A stretch of 64,000 nucleotides of DNA from Flavobacterium saliperosum. GTDB lineage: Bacteria > Bacteroidota > Bacteroidia > Flavobacteriales > Flavobacteriaceae. Both the position numbers and the translations under genes were made by a program. The notes below the pieces were generated by a model that worked only from the letters and a program-made list of their open reading frames with translations, was not told the DNA's origin and searched no databases. The DNA lies in contig NZ_FMTY01000002.1 in assembly GCF_900100625.1 (NCBI RefSeq), positions 62,001 to 126,000 of the forward strand, read 5' to 3'. Below, piece after piece: positions 53,470-61,871 of this stretch. Within the stretch, counting starts at the first letter, position 1; each line of letters begins with the position of its first letter.

Positions 53470-54678
53470 ATGTCTGTTTTAAGCGGTAAAAAAGTATTAC
53501 TCGGTGTTTCCGGAGGAATTGCCGCATATAAAACAGCAACGTTAGTTAGACTACTTATAAAAGCAGGTGCTCAGGTTCAGGTAATCATGACACCTGCTTC
53601 TAAAGATTTTGTTACTCCGTTAACCTTATCCACACTTTCCAAGAATCCGGTTTATTCTACTTTTTTAAGCGAAGAAGGAGAAAACGCCGAATGGAACAAC
53701 CACGTGGATTTTGCACTTTGGGCCGACTTAATGGTCATCGCTCCCGCAACTGCCAATACGCTTTCCAAAATGGTGAACGGCAATTGTGACAATCTTTTAA
53801 TTGCTACTTATTTATCGGCGAAATGTCCTGTTTATTTTGCTCCGGCAATGGACTTGGACATGTACAAACACAGTTCCACTTTAGCCAGTTTTAAAGCGCT
53901 GAGAGACTTCGGAAATATTATCATTCCTGCAGAAACCGGTGAATTGGCAAGCGGACTTTCAGGAGAAGGCCGAATGGCGGAACCTGAAAATATCGTCGCC
54001 TTTCTGGAAAAAGATTTGGAAAGTAAACTGCCTTTAAAGGGCAGAAAGATATTGGTTACTGCCGGACCAACTTATGAAGCGATTGATCCTGTCCGTTTTA
54101 TCGGAAATCATTCCACGGGTAAAATGGGGTTTGATATCGCCAAAGCGGTTGCCGATTTGGGCGCCGAAGTGATTTTGGTTTCCGGACCTACGCATTTGCA
54201 ATTGAAACATTCTTTGGTTACAATAGAAAGGGTGACTTCAGCACAGGAAATGTATGAGGTTTGTCATCGTTATTTTAATGAAATGGATGTTGCCGTAGCC
54301 GCAGCTGCCGTAGCGGATTACCGCCCTAAAAATGTGGCCTCACAGAAAATAAAAAAGAAAGACGATACGTTATCCGTTGAGCTGGAAAAAACAAAAGACA
54401 TTCTTGCTTCGCTTGGTGAAATAAAAAAGCAACAGTTTTTAATAGGTTTTGCATTGGAAACCGAGAATGAAATTGAGCACGCCAAGCAAAAAATTCAGAA
54501 AAAAAACTTAGATTTGATTGTTCTTAATTCGTTAAACGATGAAGGTGCCGGATTTGGTAAGTCTACCAATAAAGTAACGTTTATCGATAAGAACTTTTCG
54601 ATGGAACCCATGAATCTTAAATCGAAAGAAGAAGTAGCTCAGGATATCGTTAATAAAATAGTAGAACATTATGCGTAA
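53470..54678 (+). CDS. coaBC: Bifunctional phosphopantothenoylcysteine decarboxylase/synthetase (CoaBC)
   Basis: The 402-residue protein joins two coenzyme A steps. The N-terminal CoaC flavoprotein domain (1-185) has VSGGIAAYKTA, histidine in NNHVDFALWADL and PAMDLDMY. The C-terminal CoaB domain has VTAGPTYEAIDPVRFIGNHS followed by TGKMG and AAVADYRPK. It overlaps the next gene by 8 bases. Confidence 0.96.
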   Translation: MSVLSGKKVLLGVSGGIAAYKTATLVRLLIKAGAQVQVIMTPASKDFVTPLTLSTLSKNPVYSTFLSEEGENAEWNNHVDFALWADLMVIAPATANTLSKMVNGNCDNLLIATYLSAKCPVYFAPAMDLDMYKHSSTLASFKALRDFGNIIIPAETGELASGLSGEGRMAEPENIVAFLEKDLESKLPLKGRKILVTAGPTYEAIDPVRFIGNHSTGKMGFDIAKAVADLGAEVILVSGPTHLQLKHSLVTIERVTSAQEMYEVCHRYFNEMDVAVAAAAVADYRPKNVASQKIKKKDDTLSVELEKTKDILASLGEIKKQQFLIGFALETENEIEHAKQKIQKKNLDLIVLNSLNDEGAGFGKSTNKVTFIDKNFSMEPMNLKSKEEVAQDIVNKIVEHYA

Positions 54679-55558
54679 TTGGATTATAACAGGACTTTTA
54701 TTCGTTTCATCTTTTGGATTCAGCCAGGAATTAAATTGTTCGGTAAAAGTCAGCTACGATCAGATTACAGCGGCCAATGTTCAGATATTCAAAACATTGG
54801 AGCGTTCCCTTGGTGAATTTGTCAACAATACCAAATGGACCACCCGAAATTTTGCGAATAACGAGCGTATCGATTGCAGTATGTTTATCACGATTCAGTC
54901 CTATGAATCGAATGAATTTCAATGTACACTACAAGTGCAGTCTTCAAGGCCGGTATATAATTCGACTTATTCCTCACCAGTGTTTAATTTTAACGATAAG
55001 GAGTTTAATTTCAGATACCTGGAGTTCGAAAACTTTGTTTACAATCCAAACAGTTACGATTCCAATTTAATAGCAGTTATCGCTTTCTATGCCAATGTTA
55101 TAGTTGGGTTGGATGCCGATACGTTTTCCAATCAGGGAGGAACCAAGTTTCTCGAAGGCGCCGCCAATGTTGCCAATTTGGCGCAGTCAAGTGGTACAGC
55201 CGGTTGGACACAAACCGAAAAAAAACAAAACCGTTATTACTTAATCAACGATTTGCTTTCCAATACTTTTACGCCTTACCGCGAAGCTTTATACGAGTAC
55301 CACTATTTGGGAATGGATAAAATGGCGGAAAATACCAAAATCGCTAAGGAGAATATTGTGAAAGCAGTTCAAACCGTTTCCAAAATTCACAGTGTTCGCC
55401 CCAATGCTTTTATAACCAGAATCTTTTTTGACGCAAAAGCTGATGAAATTGTTTCGATTTTTTCCGGTGGTCCCAACGTAAATGTTGTGGAATTATCGGA
55501 AACACTAAATAAGGTTTCGCCATTAAATTCTGCAAAATGGAATAACATAAAATTCTAA
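54671..55558 (+). CDS. DUF4835 protein, putative T9SS component PorD
   Basis: The 295-residue protein has a signal peptide (RNWIITGLLFVSSFGFS) and a DUF4835-type body with LNCSVKVSYDQITAANVQIF and NNTKWTTRNFANNERIDC. DUF4835 proteins are named PorD in some annotations because of a link to type IX secretion. That assignment is from memory and not from the sequence. The gene is between coaBC and recN, the standard context, and this genome does encode T9SS cargo. Confidence 0.82.
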   Translation: MRNWIITGLLFVSSFGFSQELNCSVKVSYDQITAANVQIFKTLERSLGEFVNNTKWTTRNFANNERIDCSMFITIQSYESNEFQCTLQVQSSRPVYNSTYSSPVFNFNDKEFNFRYLEFENFVYNPNSYDSNLIAVIAFYANVIVGLDADTFSNQGGTKFLEGAANVANLAQSSGTAGWTQTEKKQNRYYLINDLLSNTFTPYREALYEYHYLGMDKMAENTKIAKENIVKAVQTVSKIHSVRPNAFITRIFFDAKADEIVSIFSGGPNVNVVELSETLNKVSPLNSAKWNNIKF

Positions 55559-55595
55559 ATTTGTGTTTTAGACCATTCTTCCAAAGACACAAATT
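55558..55595 (+). promoter_or_regulatory. Inverted repeat directly before recN
   Basis: AATTTGTGT (55558-55566) and ACACAAATT (55587-55595) are perfect reverse complements, 20 bases apart. The left arm starts in the stop codon of the previous gene and the right arm ends at the recN ATG. In RNA it would form a hairpin that includes the translation start region. Confidence 0.5.
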
Positions 55596-57248
55596 ATGCT
55601 GATACAATTATCCATTAAAAATTTCGCTTTGATAGAACAGTTGGAAATGAATTTTTCCAATCAGTTGTCTATTATTACCGGTGAGACAGGAGCAGGGAAG
55701 TCCATTCTTTTAGGCGCTTTAGGCTTGGTCTTAGGGAAAAGAGCAGATTTGACCTCACTGAAAGATAAGGAACAGAAATGTGTGATTGAAGCACAGTTTC
55801 AAATCGACAAATACAATTTACAATCGTTTTTCGCTGAAAGTGATCTGGATTATGAAGACGTAACCATCATCCGAAGAGAAATTCTCCCGTCCGGTAAATC
55901 ACGTGCTTTTGTAAATGACAGTCCGGTAAATCTGAATGAATTGCAGGAATTGGGTGAATTTTTAATCGACATTCATTCGCAACATCAAACCAGGGAATTA
56001 TCGGAAGAAGCTTATCAGATTCAGATTTTGGATGCGATTGCCGGAAATTCAGCAGTTTTGTTGGAGTATAAAAATAAACTTTCGGAATATAAATCAACCA
56101 AAAGTCAGTTAAAAAAACTGATTTCCGAAAAAGAAGCATTAACCAAAGAACAGGATTACAATTCGTTTTTGCAGGAGGAATTATTGGCTGCCAATTTAAA
56201 ATCCGGAGAACAATCGGAACTCGAAAGCATTTTTGAGAAACTTAATAATGTGGAGTTCATCAAAGAAGCCCTGGACAAATCATTGGCTCTGTCAAATGAA
56301 GAGCAAATCGGAATCATTCAAAACTTAAAAGAGGTTAAAGCGTCATTGCAGAAAATTGCCGGATTGTCTTCGGAATTCAATGAATTATCTGAACGCGTTT
56401 CCAGCGTACTGATTGAGTTTGATGATATTGCAACCGAACTTTTCAATCAATCCGAGAAACTGGTTAACGATCCGGAACAGTTGGAATTGGTGAACCAAAA
56501 ACTGCAAACCATTTATTCGTTACAGAAAAAACATCAGGTCAATTCGGTAGAAGAATTATTGGAAATTCAAACCGATTTGGATAGCAAAGTGGTTTTGGCC
56601 GATGATTTGGAAAACACCATTCACAAATTGGAAAACACAATTTTGACAATTAGTAGTGATTTAGATCGGTTAGCCGAAGCGATTTCCAGTAACAGAAAGA
56701 ATGCGGTACCGGTTTTAACGGATAAGATTACTTTTATTTTAGCACAACTCGGAATGCCCAATGCCCGTTTTCAGTTTGATATGAAAGCGACGGAAACCTA
56801 TACTGTTCTTGGTAAAGACGAAGTGGTTTTGCTATTCTCAGCGAATAAGGGAACCGATTTTGGTTTGCTTAAGAAAGTGGCTTCCGGAGGGGAATTGTCC
56901 CGAATCATGTTGGCAGTAAAAGCCATTTTAGCGGAGTATTCCAAATTACCAACCATAATCTTTGATGAAATCGACACCGGGGTATCAGGTGAAATTGCAC
57001 ATAAAATGGGCGGTATCATGAAAGGAATGAGTAAGGAAATGCAGGTGTTTGCCATTACCCATTTACCCCAGATTGCAGCAAAAGGACAGCAACATTATAA
57101 AGTATTCAAATCCATCCAGGGTGAAAATACCGTCTCCGAATTGAAATTATTATCCGACGAAGAACGAATAGTGGAAATTGCCGAAATGCTCTCCGGTAAA
57201 GACATTTCCGATTCGGCGCTAAATCATGCAAAAGCCTTGTTAAATTGA
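55596..57248 (+). CDS. recN: DNA repair protein RecN
   Basis: RecN is an SMC-like ATPase in double-strand break repair. The 550-residue protein has Walker A (GETGAGKSILLGAL, about residues 29-42), long coiled coils (about 155-360), the ABC signature (SGGELSRIMLAVKA) and Walker B (IIFDEIDTGVSGE). It is the last gene of the bamD cluster. Confidence 0.96.
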   Translation: MLIQLSIKNFALIEQLEMNFSNQLSIITGETGAGKSILLGALGLVLGKRADLTSLKDKEQKCVIEAQFQIDKYNLQSFFAESDLDYEDVTIIRREILPSGKSRAFVNDSPVNLNELQELGEFLIDIHSQHQTRELSEEAYQIQILDAIAGNSAVLLEYKNKLSEYKSTKSQLKKLISEKEALTKEQDYNSFLQEELLAANLKSGEQSELESIFEKLNNVEFIKEALDKSLALSNEEQIGIIQNLKEVKASLQKIAGLSSEFNELSERVSSVLIEFDDIATELFNQSEKLVNDPEQLELVNQKLQTIYSLQKKHQVNSVEELLEIQTDLDSKVVLADDLENTIHKLENTILTISSDLDRLAEAISSNRKNAVPVLTDKITFILAQLGMPNARFQFDMKATETYTVLGKDEVVLLFSANKGTDFGLLKKVASGGELSRIMLAVKAILAEYSKLPTIIFDEIDTGVSGEIAHKMGGIMKGMSKEMQVFAITHLPQIAAKGQQHYKVFKSIQGENTVSELKLLSDEERIVEIAEMLSGKDISDSALNHAKALLN

Positions 57249-57266
57249 TTTTTTAACTTACTTTTG
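57237..57266 (+). promoter_or_regulatory. Promoter of fabV
   Basis: TTG at 57237-57239 (inside the last codons of recN), a 19-bp spacer and TACTTTTG (57259-57266) match the consensus exactly. The leader is about 53 bases. Confidence 0.75.
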
Positions 57267-57324
57267 TTACGCTTTAGTATACGCAAACAACAAACCGAAA
57301 ATAGAAAAAATAAAAAATTAGGAC

Positions 57325-58515
57325 ATGATTATAGAACCTAGAATGCGAGGATTTATTTGTTTGACCGCTCATCCAAAAGGGTGCGAACAAAACGTAAAAA
57401 ATCAAATAGAATATGTAAAATCAAAAGGTAAAATTAACGGACCAAAACGTGTATTGGTTATTGGTGCTTCCACCGGATTTGGTTTGGCTTCGAGAATTAC
57501 AAGCGCTTTTGGTTCCGACGCTTCTACAATAGGTGTGTTTTTTGAAAAACCGCCAATGGAAGGTAAAACCGCTTCTCCGGGTTGGTACAATTCTGCCGCT
57601 TTCGAACAGGAGGCCCAAAAAGCTGGGTTGTATGCTAAAAGTATCAATGGTGATGCGTTTTCCAATGAAGTGAAAGAGCAAACCATCGCTATGATTAAAG
57701 CCGATTTGGGTCAGGTTGATTTGATAATTTACAGTTTGGCTTCGCCGGTTCGCGTGCATCCTACTACGGGAGTTACACACCGTTCGGTTTTGAAACCAAT
57801 TGGAACTACTTTCACCAATAAAACCGTTGATTTCCATACCGGAAATGTATCTCAGGTTTCCATTGAACCAGCTAACCAGGAGGATATCGATAATACTGTT
57901 GTGGTAATGGGCGGTGAAGACTGGTCAATGTGGATGGATGCCATGAAAGAAGCCGGTGTTCTTGCAGAAGGCGTGACCACTGTTGCTTATTCTTATATTG
58001 GGCCTGAAGTTACAGAAGCCGTATACAGAAAAGGAACTATCGGTAGAGCCAAAGACCATTTGGAAGCTACAGCGTTCGAAATCACCGACAAATTAAAGGA
58101 TATTAACGGAAAAGGATATGTTTCGGTAAACAAAGCCTTGGTAACACAAGCCAGTTCAGCCATCCCAGTTATTCCATTGTATATTTCATTGTTGTATAAG
58201 ATTATGAAAGAGAAAGGAATTCATGAAGGTTGTATTGAGCAGATACAAAGATTATTCAGCGAAAGATTATACAGCGGTACCGCAATTCCAACAGATGAAA
58301 AAGGCAGAATCCGAATTGACGATTGGGAAATGCGCGCTGATGTTCAGGAACAAATCGCAAAATTATGGACAGAATCCACTACAGAGTCACTTGTTGAAAT
58401 TGGCGATCTTGCTGGATATAAACAAGACTTTTTAAACCTGTTCGGATTTGGATTTGAAGGGGTGGATTATCTTGCAGATACAGACGAAATGGTTCAGGTA
58501 CATAGTATTATGTAA
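57325..58515 (+). CDS. fabV: Enoyl-[acyl-carrier-protein]/trans-2-enoyl-CoA reductase (FabV)
   Basis: FabV carries out the last reduction of fatty acid elongation with NAD(P)H and is insensitive or less sensitive to triclosan in many species. The 396-residue protein starts with IIEPRMRGFICLTAHPKGCE, has the nucleotide-binding VIGASTGFGLASRI (about 44-57), and the tyrosine and lysine region (TTVAYSYIGPEVTEAVYRKG). Length is standard. It has its own promoter and terminator. Confidence 0.95.
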   Translation: MIIEPRMRGFICLTAHPKGCEQNVKNQIEYVKSKGKINGPKRVLVIGASTGFGLASRITSAFGSDASTIGVFFEKPPMEGKTASPGWYNSAAFEQEAQKAGLYAKSINGDAFSNEVKEQTIAMIKADLGQVDLIIYSLASPVRVHPTTGVTHRSVLKPIGTTFTNKTVDFHTGNVSQVSIEPANQEDIDNTVVVMGGEDWSMWMDAMKEAGVLAEGVTTVAYSYIGPEVTEAVYRKGTIGRAKDHLEATAFEITDKLKDINGKGYVSVNKALVTQASSAIPVIPLYISLLYKIMKEKGIHEGCIEQIQRLFSERLYSGTAIPTDEKGRIRIDDWEMRADVQEQIAKLWTESTTESLVEIGDLAGYKQDFLNLFGFGFEGVDYLADTDEMVQVHSIM

Positions 58516-58538
58516 GTAAAAACCGTATTAAATGTTAT

Positions 58539-58564
58539 AAAACTCACGCTTTGTCGTGAGTTTT
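58539..58564 (+). terminator. Terminator of fabV
   Basis: AAAACTCACG pairs with CGTGAGTTTT around CTTTGT, with T after the stem. Confidence 0.8.
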
Positions 58565-58638
58565 GTGTTTTATGTCTATTTTATGTTAAGGTTATGTTTT
58601 TTGTTATTAAATTTATACTTTAATTCAAAAAAAGCAAC

Positions 58639-61600
58639 ATGAAAAAAATTACTTTACTTTTCTTTGCGCTCTTCTCATTTTTAGCGAATGCGCAAGTGCA
58701 GGTAGGTTCAGGAACAACCAATATTACAACGGTTCCTGTATCTTCTTGTTGGGGATATTCTTATACCCAACAGCTGTATTTAGCTTCCGAAATAAATACC
58801 AGTGGTAATATTACGGAACTAAGTTTTTATTATGAGTCGGGAGGACCGGCTGCTAACAGTACGGGGTGGACAATTTATCTTGGCCATACCACAAAAACTA
58901 TCTTTTCTTCCACTACAGATTGGGAACCGTATGCAAACTTAACTCAGGCTTATACGGGTACGGTTACTTATCCCGGAGCTCCAGGATGGATGACCATTAC
59001 ACTGGATACTCCATTCAATTATAACGGATCGGATAATCTAGTGGTGGCTGTAGACGAAAATACTGCTGATTATACCTGTTCGGTTAATTTCAAAGGTTTT
59101 GCCGCCACAAACAGGGGTATTTACTACAGAAATGATACTACCAACCCTGATCCGGTTACACCTCCTACAGGTACAAGAACAAGTACTATTGCAAACATTA
59201 TATTGGGAGGCATTGTGCCAACAAACCCGCCTGTTTGTACTGCTTTAACGACTCCTGCAAACGGAGCGGTTAATGTTTTTGGAAGTGTTGTTTCATGGGC
59301 TGGCGCCTCAGGTTCTCCATTAGGTTATTTGGTTAATGTAGGAACATCCTCCGGTGCTACAGATGTATTGAACAATCAGGATGTAGGTAATGTTTTATCT
59401 TACGATTTGGGTACATTAAATCCTGCAACAACATATTACGTAACGGTTATACCATACAATGATAATGGTGAAGCCTCAGGTTGTACAGAGTCTTCTTTTA
59501 CAACATGTGATGTAAATGCCGTACCTTCAATTGAAAACTTTGCGACTTATGTCCCTACATGTTGGATTGAAGCGGATAACGGTGATACTACGTTAGGACC
59601 TGCGACATTTGGTACTAGTTCATGGGCGGCTGACGGGTTTTTAAACAGCGGTACTACCGGAGCAATGAAAATTCAAATTGATGGTGCTACTGATAATGAT
59701 TGGATCATATCGCCACTTTTTAGTATTCCTGCAACAGGTTATGAATTAAGATATTCCGTTGCTGCCACACAAAATGGTGGGACAGGAGCTCCATCGCCAG
59801 CATGGGAATCAGATGATTCTGTTGAGCTTTTGGTTTCAACAGGAACAGCTAACTGGACAGTTTTGCATACTTACAATGATACGAATGTGCCGTCTTTCTC
59901 GGGAACATCCAATACATTTGACTTAAGTGCTTATGCAGGTCAGAATGTAAGATTCGCTTTCAGAGGTATTGAAGGTGTGGATAACGGTAGTGCTAATATC
60001 GATTTCTTTATTGATGATTTTGAAGTTCGATTAACTCCGGCATGTCCTGAGCCTTACGCATTAGGCGCAAATACAATTACATCTGATTCTGCGAATTTGT
60101 TTTGGACAGCCGGTGGTTCTGAGAATACTTGGAATATCGAATACGGTGCAACCGGATTTACTCAAGGTACAGGAACAGTTGTGAACGGGGTGGCAAATCC
60201 ACATGTTTTAAACGGATTGACGCCAAATACAGCTTATCAATATTATGTTCAGGCTGATTGTGGTGGTTCAGGAGCAAGTTTGTGGGTAGGGCCTTTCAGT
60301 TTTACTACACCATGTGTTCCATATTCCATTCCTTATTTTGAAGGTTTCGAAGCTGGGTATACTCATAACGTTACTGTTGCCGGATGTTTGTCACAAGCTT
60401 CTGTAACGGGAGCGGCAACTTGGACAGCAAACAATACATTAACAACATACAATAGAACACCTAGAACAGGAGCATGGAATGCTTTCTTGCAATATTCTAA
60501 TGAAGATTGGTTGTTTATTCCTATTGATTTAACATCTGGTACCAGCTATACGGTTTCTTTATATGCTCGTCAGGATGGAGCAACTGCTGCAAATTCAAAC
60601 ATGGCTATTAGTTACGGAACTTCAGCATCAGCTGCGGGAATGACTAACGTAATTGTACCGGCTACAGGTATTATTAATGGCGATTACCAGCAAATTATTG
60701 GTTCATTTACTCCAGCTGCTACCGGAGTTTATTATGTAGGAATTAAAGGATTCATGAACGGCACACCTTGGTATATTTCTTTAGATGATATTTCTATCGA
60801 TCTAACTCCGGCATGTGCACCACCATTAGGATTAGCTGCGAATTCAGTAACTGATTCTTCAGCTGCTTTAACTTGGACTGCAACTACAGGAAATTATCAG
60901 TATGTGCTAGACAATAACCCGTTAGATCCAGCAGGAGCAGGTACCGATTTAGCAGGAGAAGTATACAATGCTTCCTCTTTAACGCCTTCAACTACTTATT
61001 ATTTCCATGTGAGAACAGATTGTGGCGCTGGAACGTACAGTACATGGTCTACCGTTTCATTTACAACTTTGGCAACACCTCCTGCAAATGATGATTGTAC
61101 AAATGCAATCGCGTTAACTCCGGGCGGGGTGTATAGTGACAATCCAATTGACGGAACTAACGCTGGAGCTACTACTTCAAGTCAGACTGCTCCAACTACT
61201 TGTTTCGGATTTAGCGGAAGAGATGTTTGGTATAGCGTTGTTGTACCAGCCAGTGGAAGTATCACTATTGAAACAGGAACTCCTGTAGGTGGCGGTGCAG
61301 GTATTGATACTGTTATCACTGCTTACACAGGTGATTGTACTACTCCGGTACAAGTTGGTTGTGATGATGACGGTGCAACTGAAACAGCAGTAGGTTTCTC
61401 AAGATTATCATTAACCGCTCAAACTCCTGGTGCTACAATTTTAATCAGAGCTTACGAATATAACAATGACACTGTCGGAAACTTCGGAATTTCAGCGTAT
61501 GACGCATCGTTAAGTACGGGTTCTTTCGATTCAGCTTCATTCAAAGCGTATCCTAACCCTGTTAAAGATGTGTTGAACTTATCCTATTCCTCAGAGATTT

Positions 61601-61761
61601 CTTCAGTGGAAGTGTATAACATGTTAGGTCAAAAAGTTATTACTAAAAATTTAAATGTTGCACAAGGACAAATTGATATGTCAAATCTTACTTCAGGGAA
61701 CTATATTGTAAAAGTTACTTCAGAAGGTTTAACAAAAACAATTAAGGTTGTAAAACAATAA
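58639..61761 (+). CDS. T9SS-secreted multidomain protein with fibronectin III-like modules
   Basis: The 1040-residue protein has a signal peptide (MKKITLLFFALFSFLANA). It contains an N-terminal beta-rich domain, fibronectin type III-like modules (for example near 200-288, 468-560 and 730-810), and jelly-roll (choice-of-anchor J/MAM-like) domains near 295-465 and 560-725. The C-terminus (about 965-1040) is a type A T9SS sorting domain with FKAYPNPVKDVLNLSY and GNYIVKVTSEGLTKTIKVVKQ. It is a surface or secreted protein, perhaps an adhesin. A paralogue follows it. Confidence 0.88.
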   Translation: MKKITLLFFALFSFLANAQVQVGSGTTNITTVPVSSCWGYSYTQQLYLASEINTSGNITELSFYYESGGPAANSTGWTIYLGHTTKTIFSSTTDWEPYANLTQAYTGTVTYPGAPGWMTITLDTPFNYNGSDNLVVAVDENTADYTCSVNFKGFAATNRGIYYRNDTTNPDPVTPPTGTRTSTIANIILGGIVPTNPPVCTALTTPANGAVNVFGSVVSWAGASGSPLGYLVNVGTSSGATDVLNNQDVGNVLSYDLGTLNPATTYYVTVIPYNDNGEASGCTESSFTTCDVNAVPSIENFATYVPTCWIEADNGDTTLGPATFGTSSWAADGFLNSGTTGAMKIQIDGATDNDWIISPLFSIPATGYELRYSVAATQNGGTGAPSPAWESDDSVELLVSTGTANWTVLHTYNDTNVPSFSGTSNTFDLSAYAGQNVRFAFRGIEGVDNGSANIDFFIDDFEVRLTPACPEPYALGANTITSDSANLFWTAGGSENTWNIEYGATGFTQGTGTVVNGVANPHVLNGLTPNTAYQYYVQADCGGSGASLWVGPFSFTTPCVPYSIPYFEGFEAGYTHNVTVAGCLSQASVTGAATWTANNTLTTYNRTPRTGAWNAFLQYSNEDWLFIPIDLTSGTSYTVSLYARQDGATAANSNMAISYGTSASAAGMTNVIVPATGIINGDYQQIIGSFTPAATGVYYVGIKGFMNGTPWYISLDDISIDLTPACAPPLGLAANSVTDSSAALTWTATTGNYQYVLDNNPLDPAGAGTDLAGEVYNASSLTPSTTYYFHVRTDCGAGTYSTWSTVSFTTLATPPANDDCTNAIALTPGGVYSDNPIDGTNAGATTSSQTAPTTCFGFSGRDVWYSVVVPASGSITIETGTPVGGGAGIDTVITAYTGDCTTPVQVGCDDDGATETAVGFSRLSLTAQTPGATILIRAYEYNNDTVGNFGISAYDASLSTGSFDSASFKAYPNPVKDVLNLSYSSEISSVEVYNMLGQKVITKNLNVAQGQIDMSNLTSGNYIVKVTSEGLTKTIKVVKQ

Positions 61762-61778
61762 TATTTTCATTATAATTC

Positions 61779-61809
61779 AAAAAGGTGGTCAATTGACCAC
61801 CTTTTTTTG
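61779..61809 (+). terminator. Terminator between the two T9SS cargo genes
   Basis: A perfect palindrome (AAAAAGGTGGTCAA at 61779-61792, TTGACCACCTTTTT at 61793-61806) followed by further T. The loop is formed from the palindrome centre. Confidence 0.82.
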
Positions 61810-61871
61810 TTAAAATTCTTGCAATTTTATTTATTTCATGTAAATTGTCATGGTTTTATAAAATAAATACT

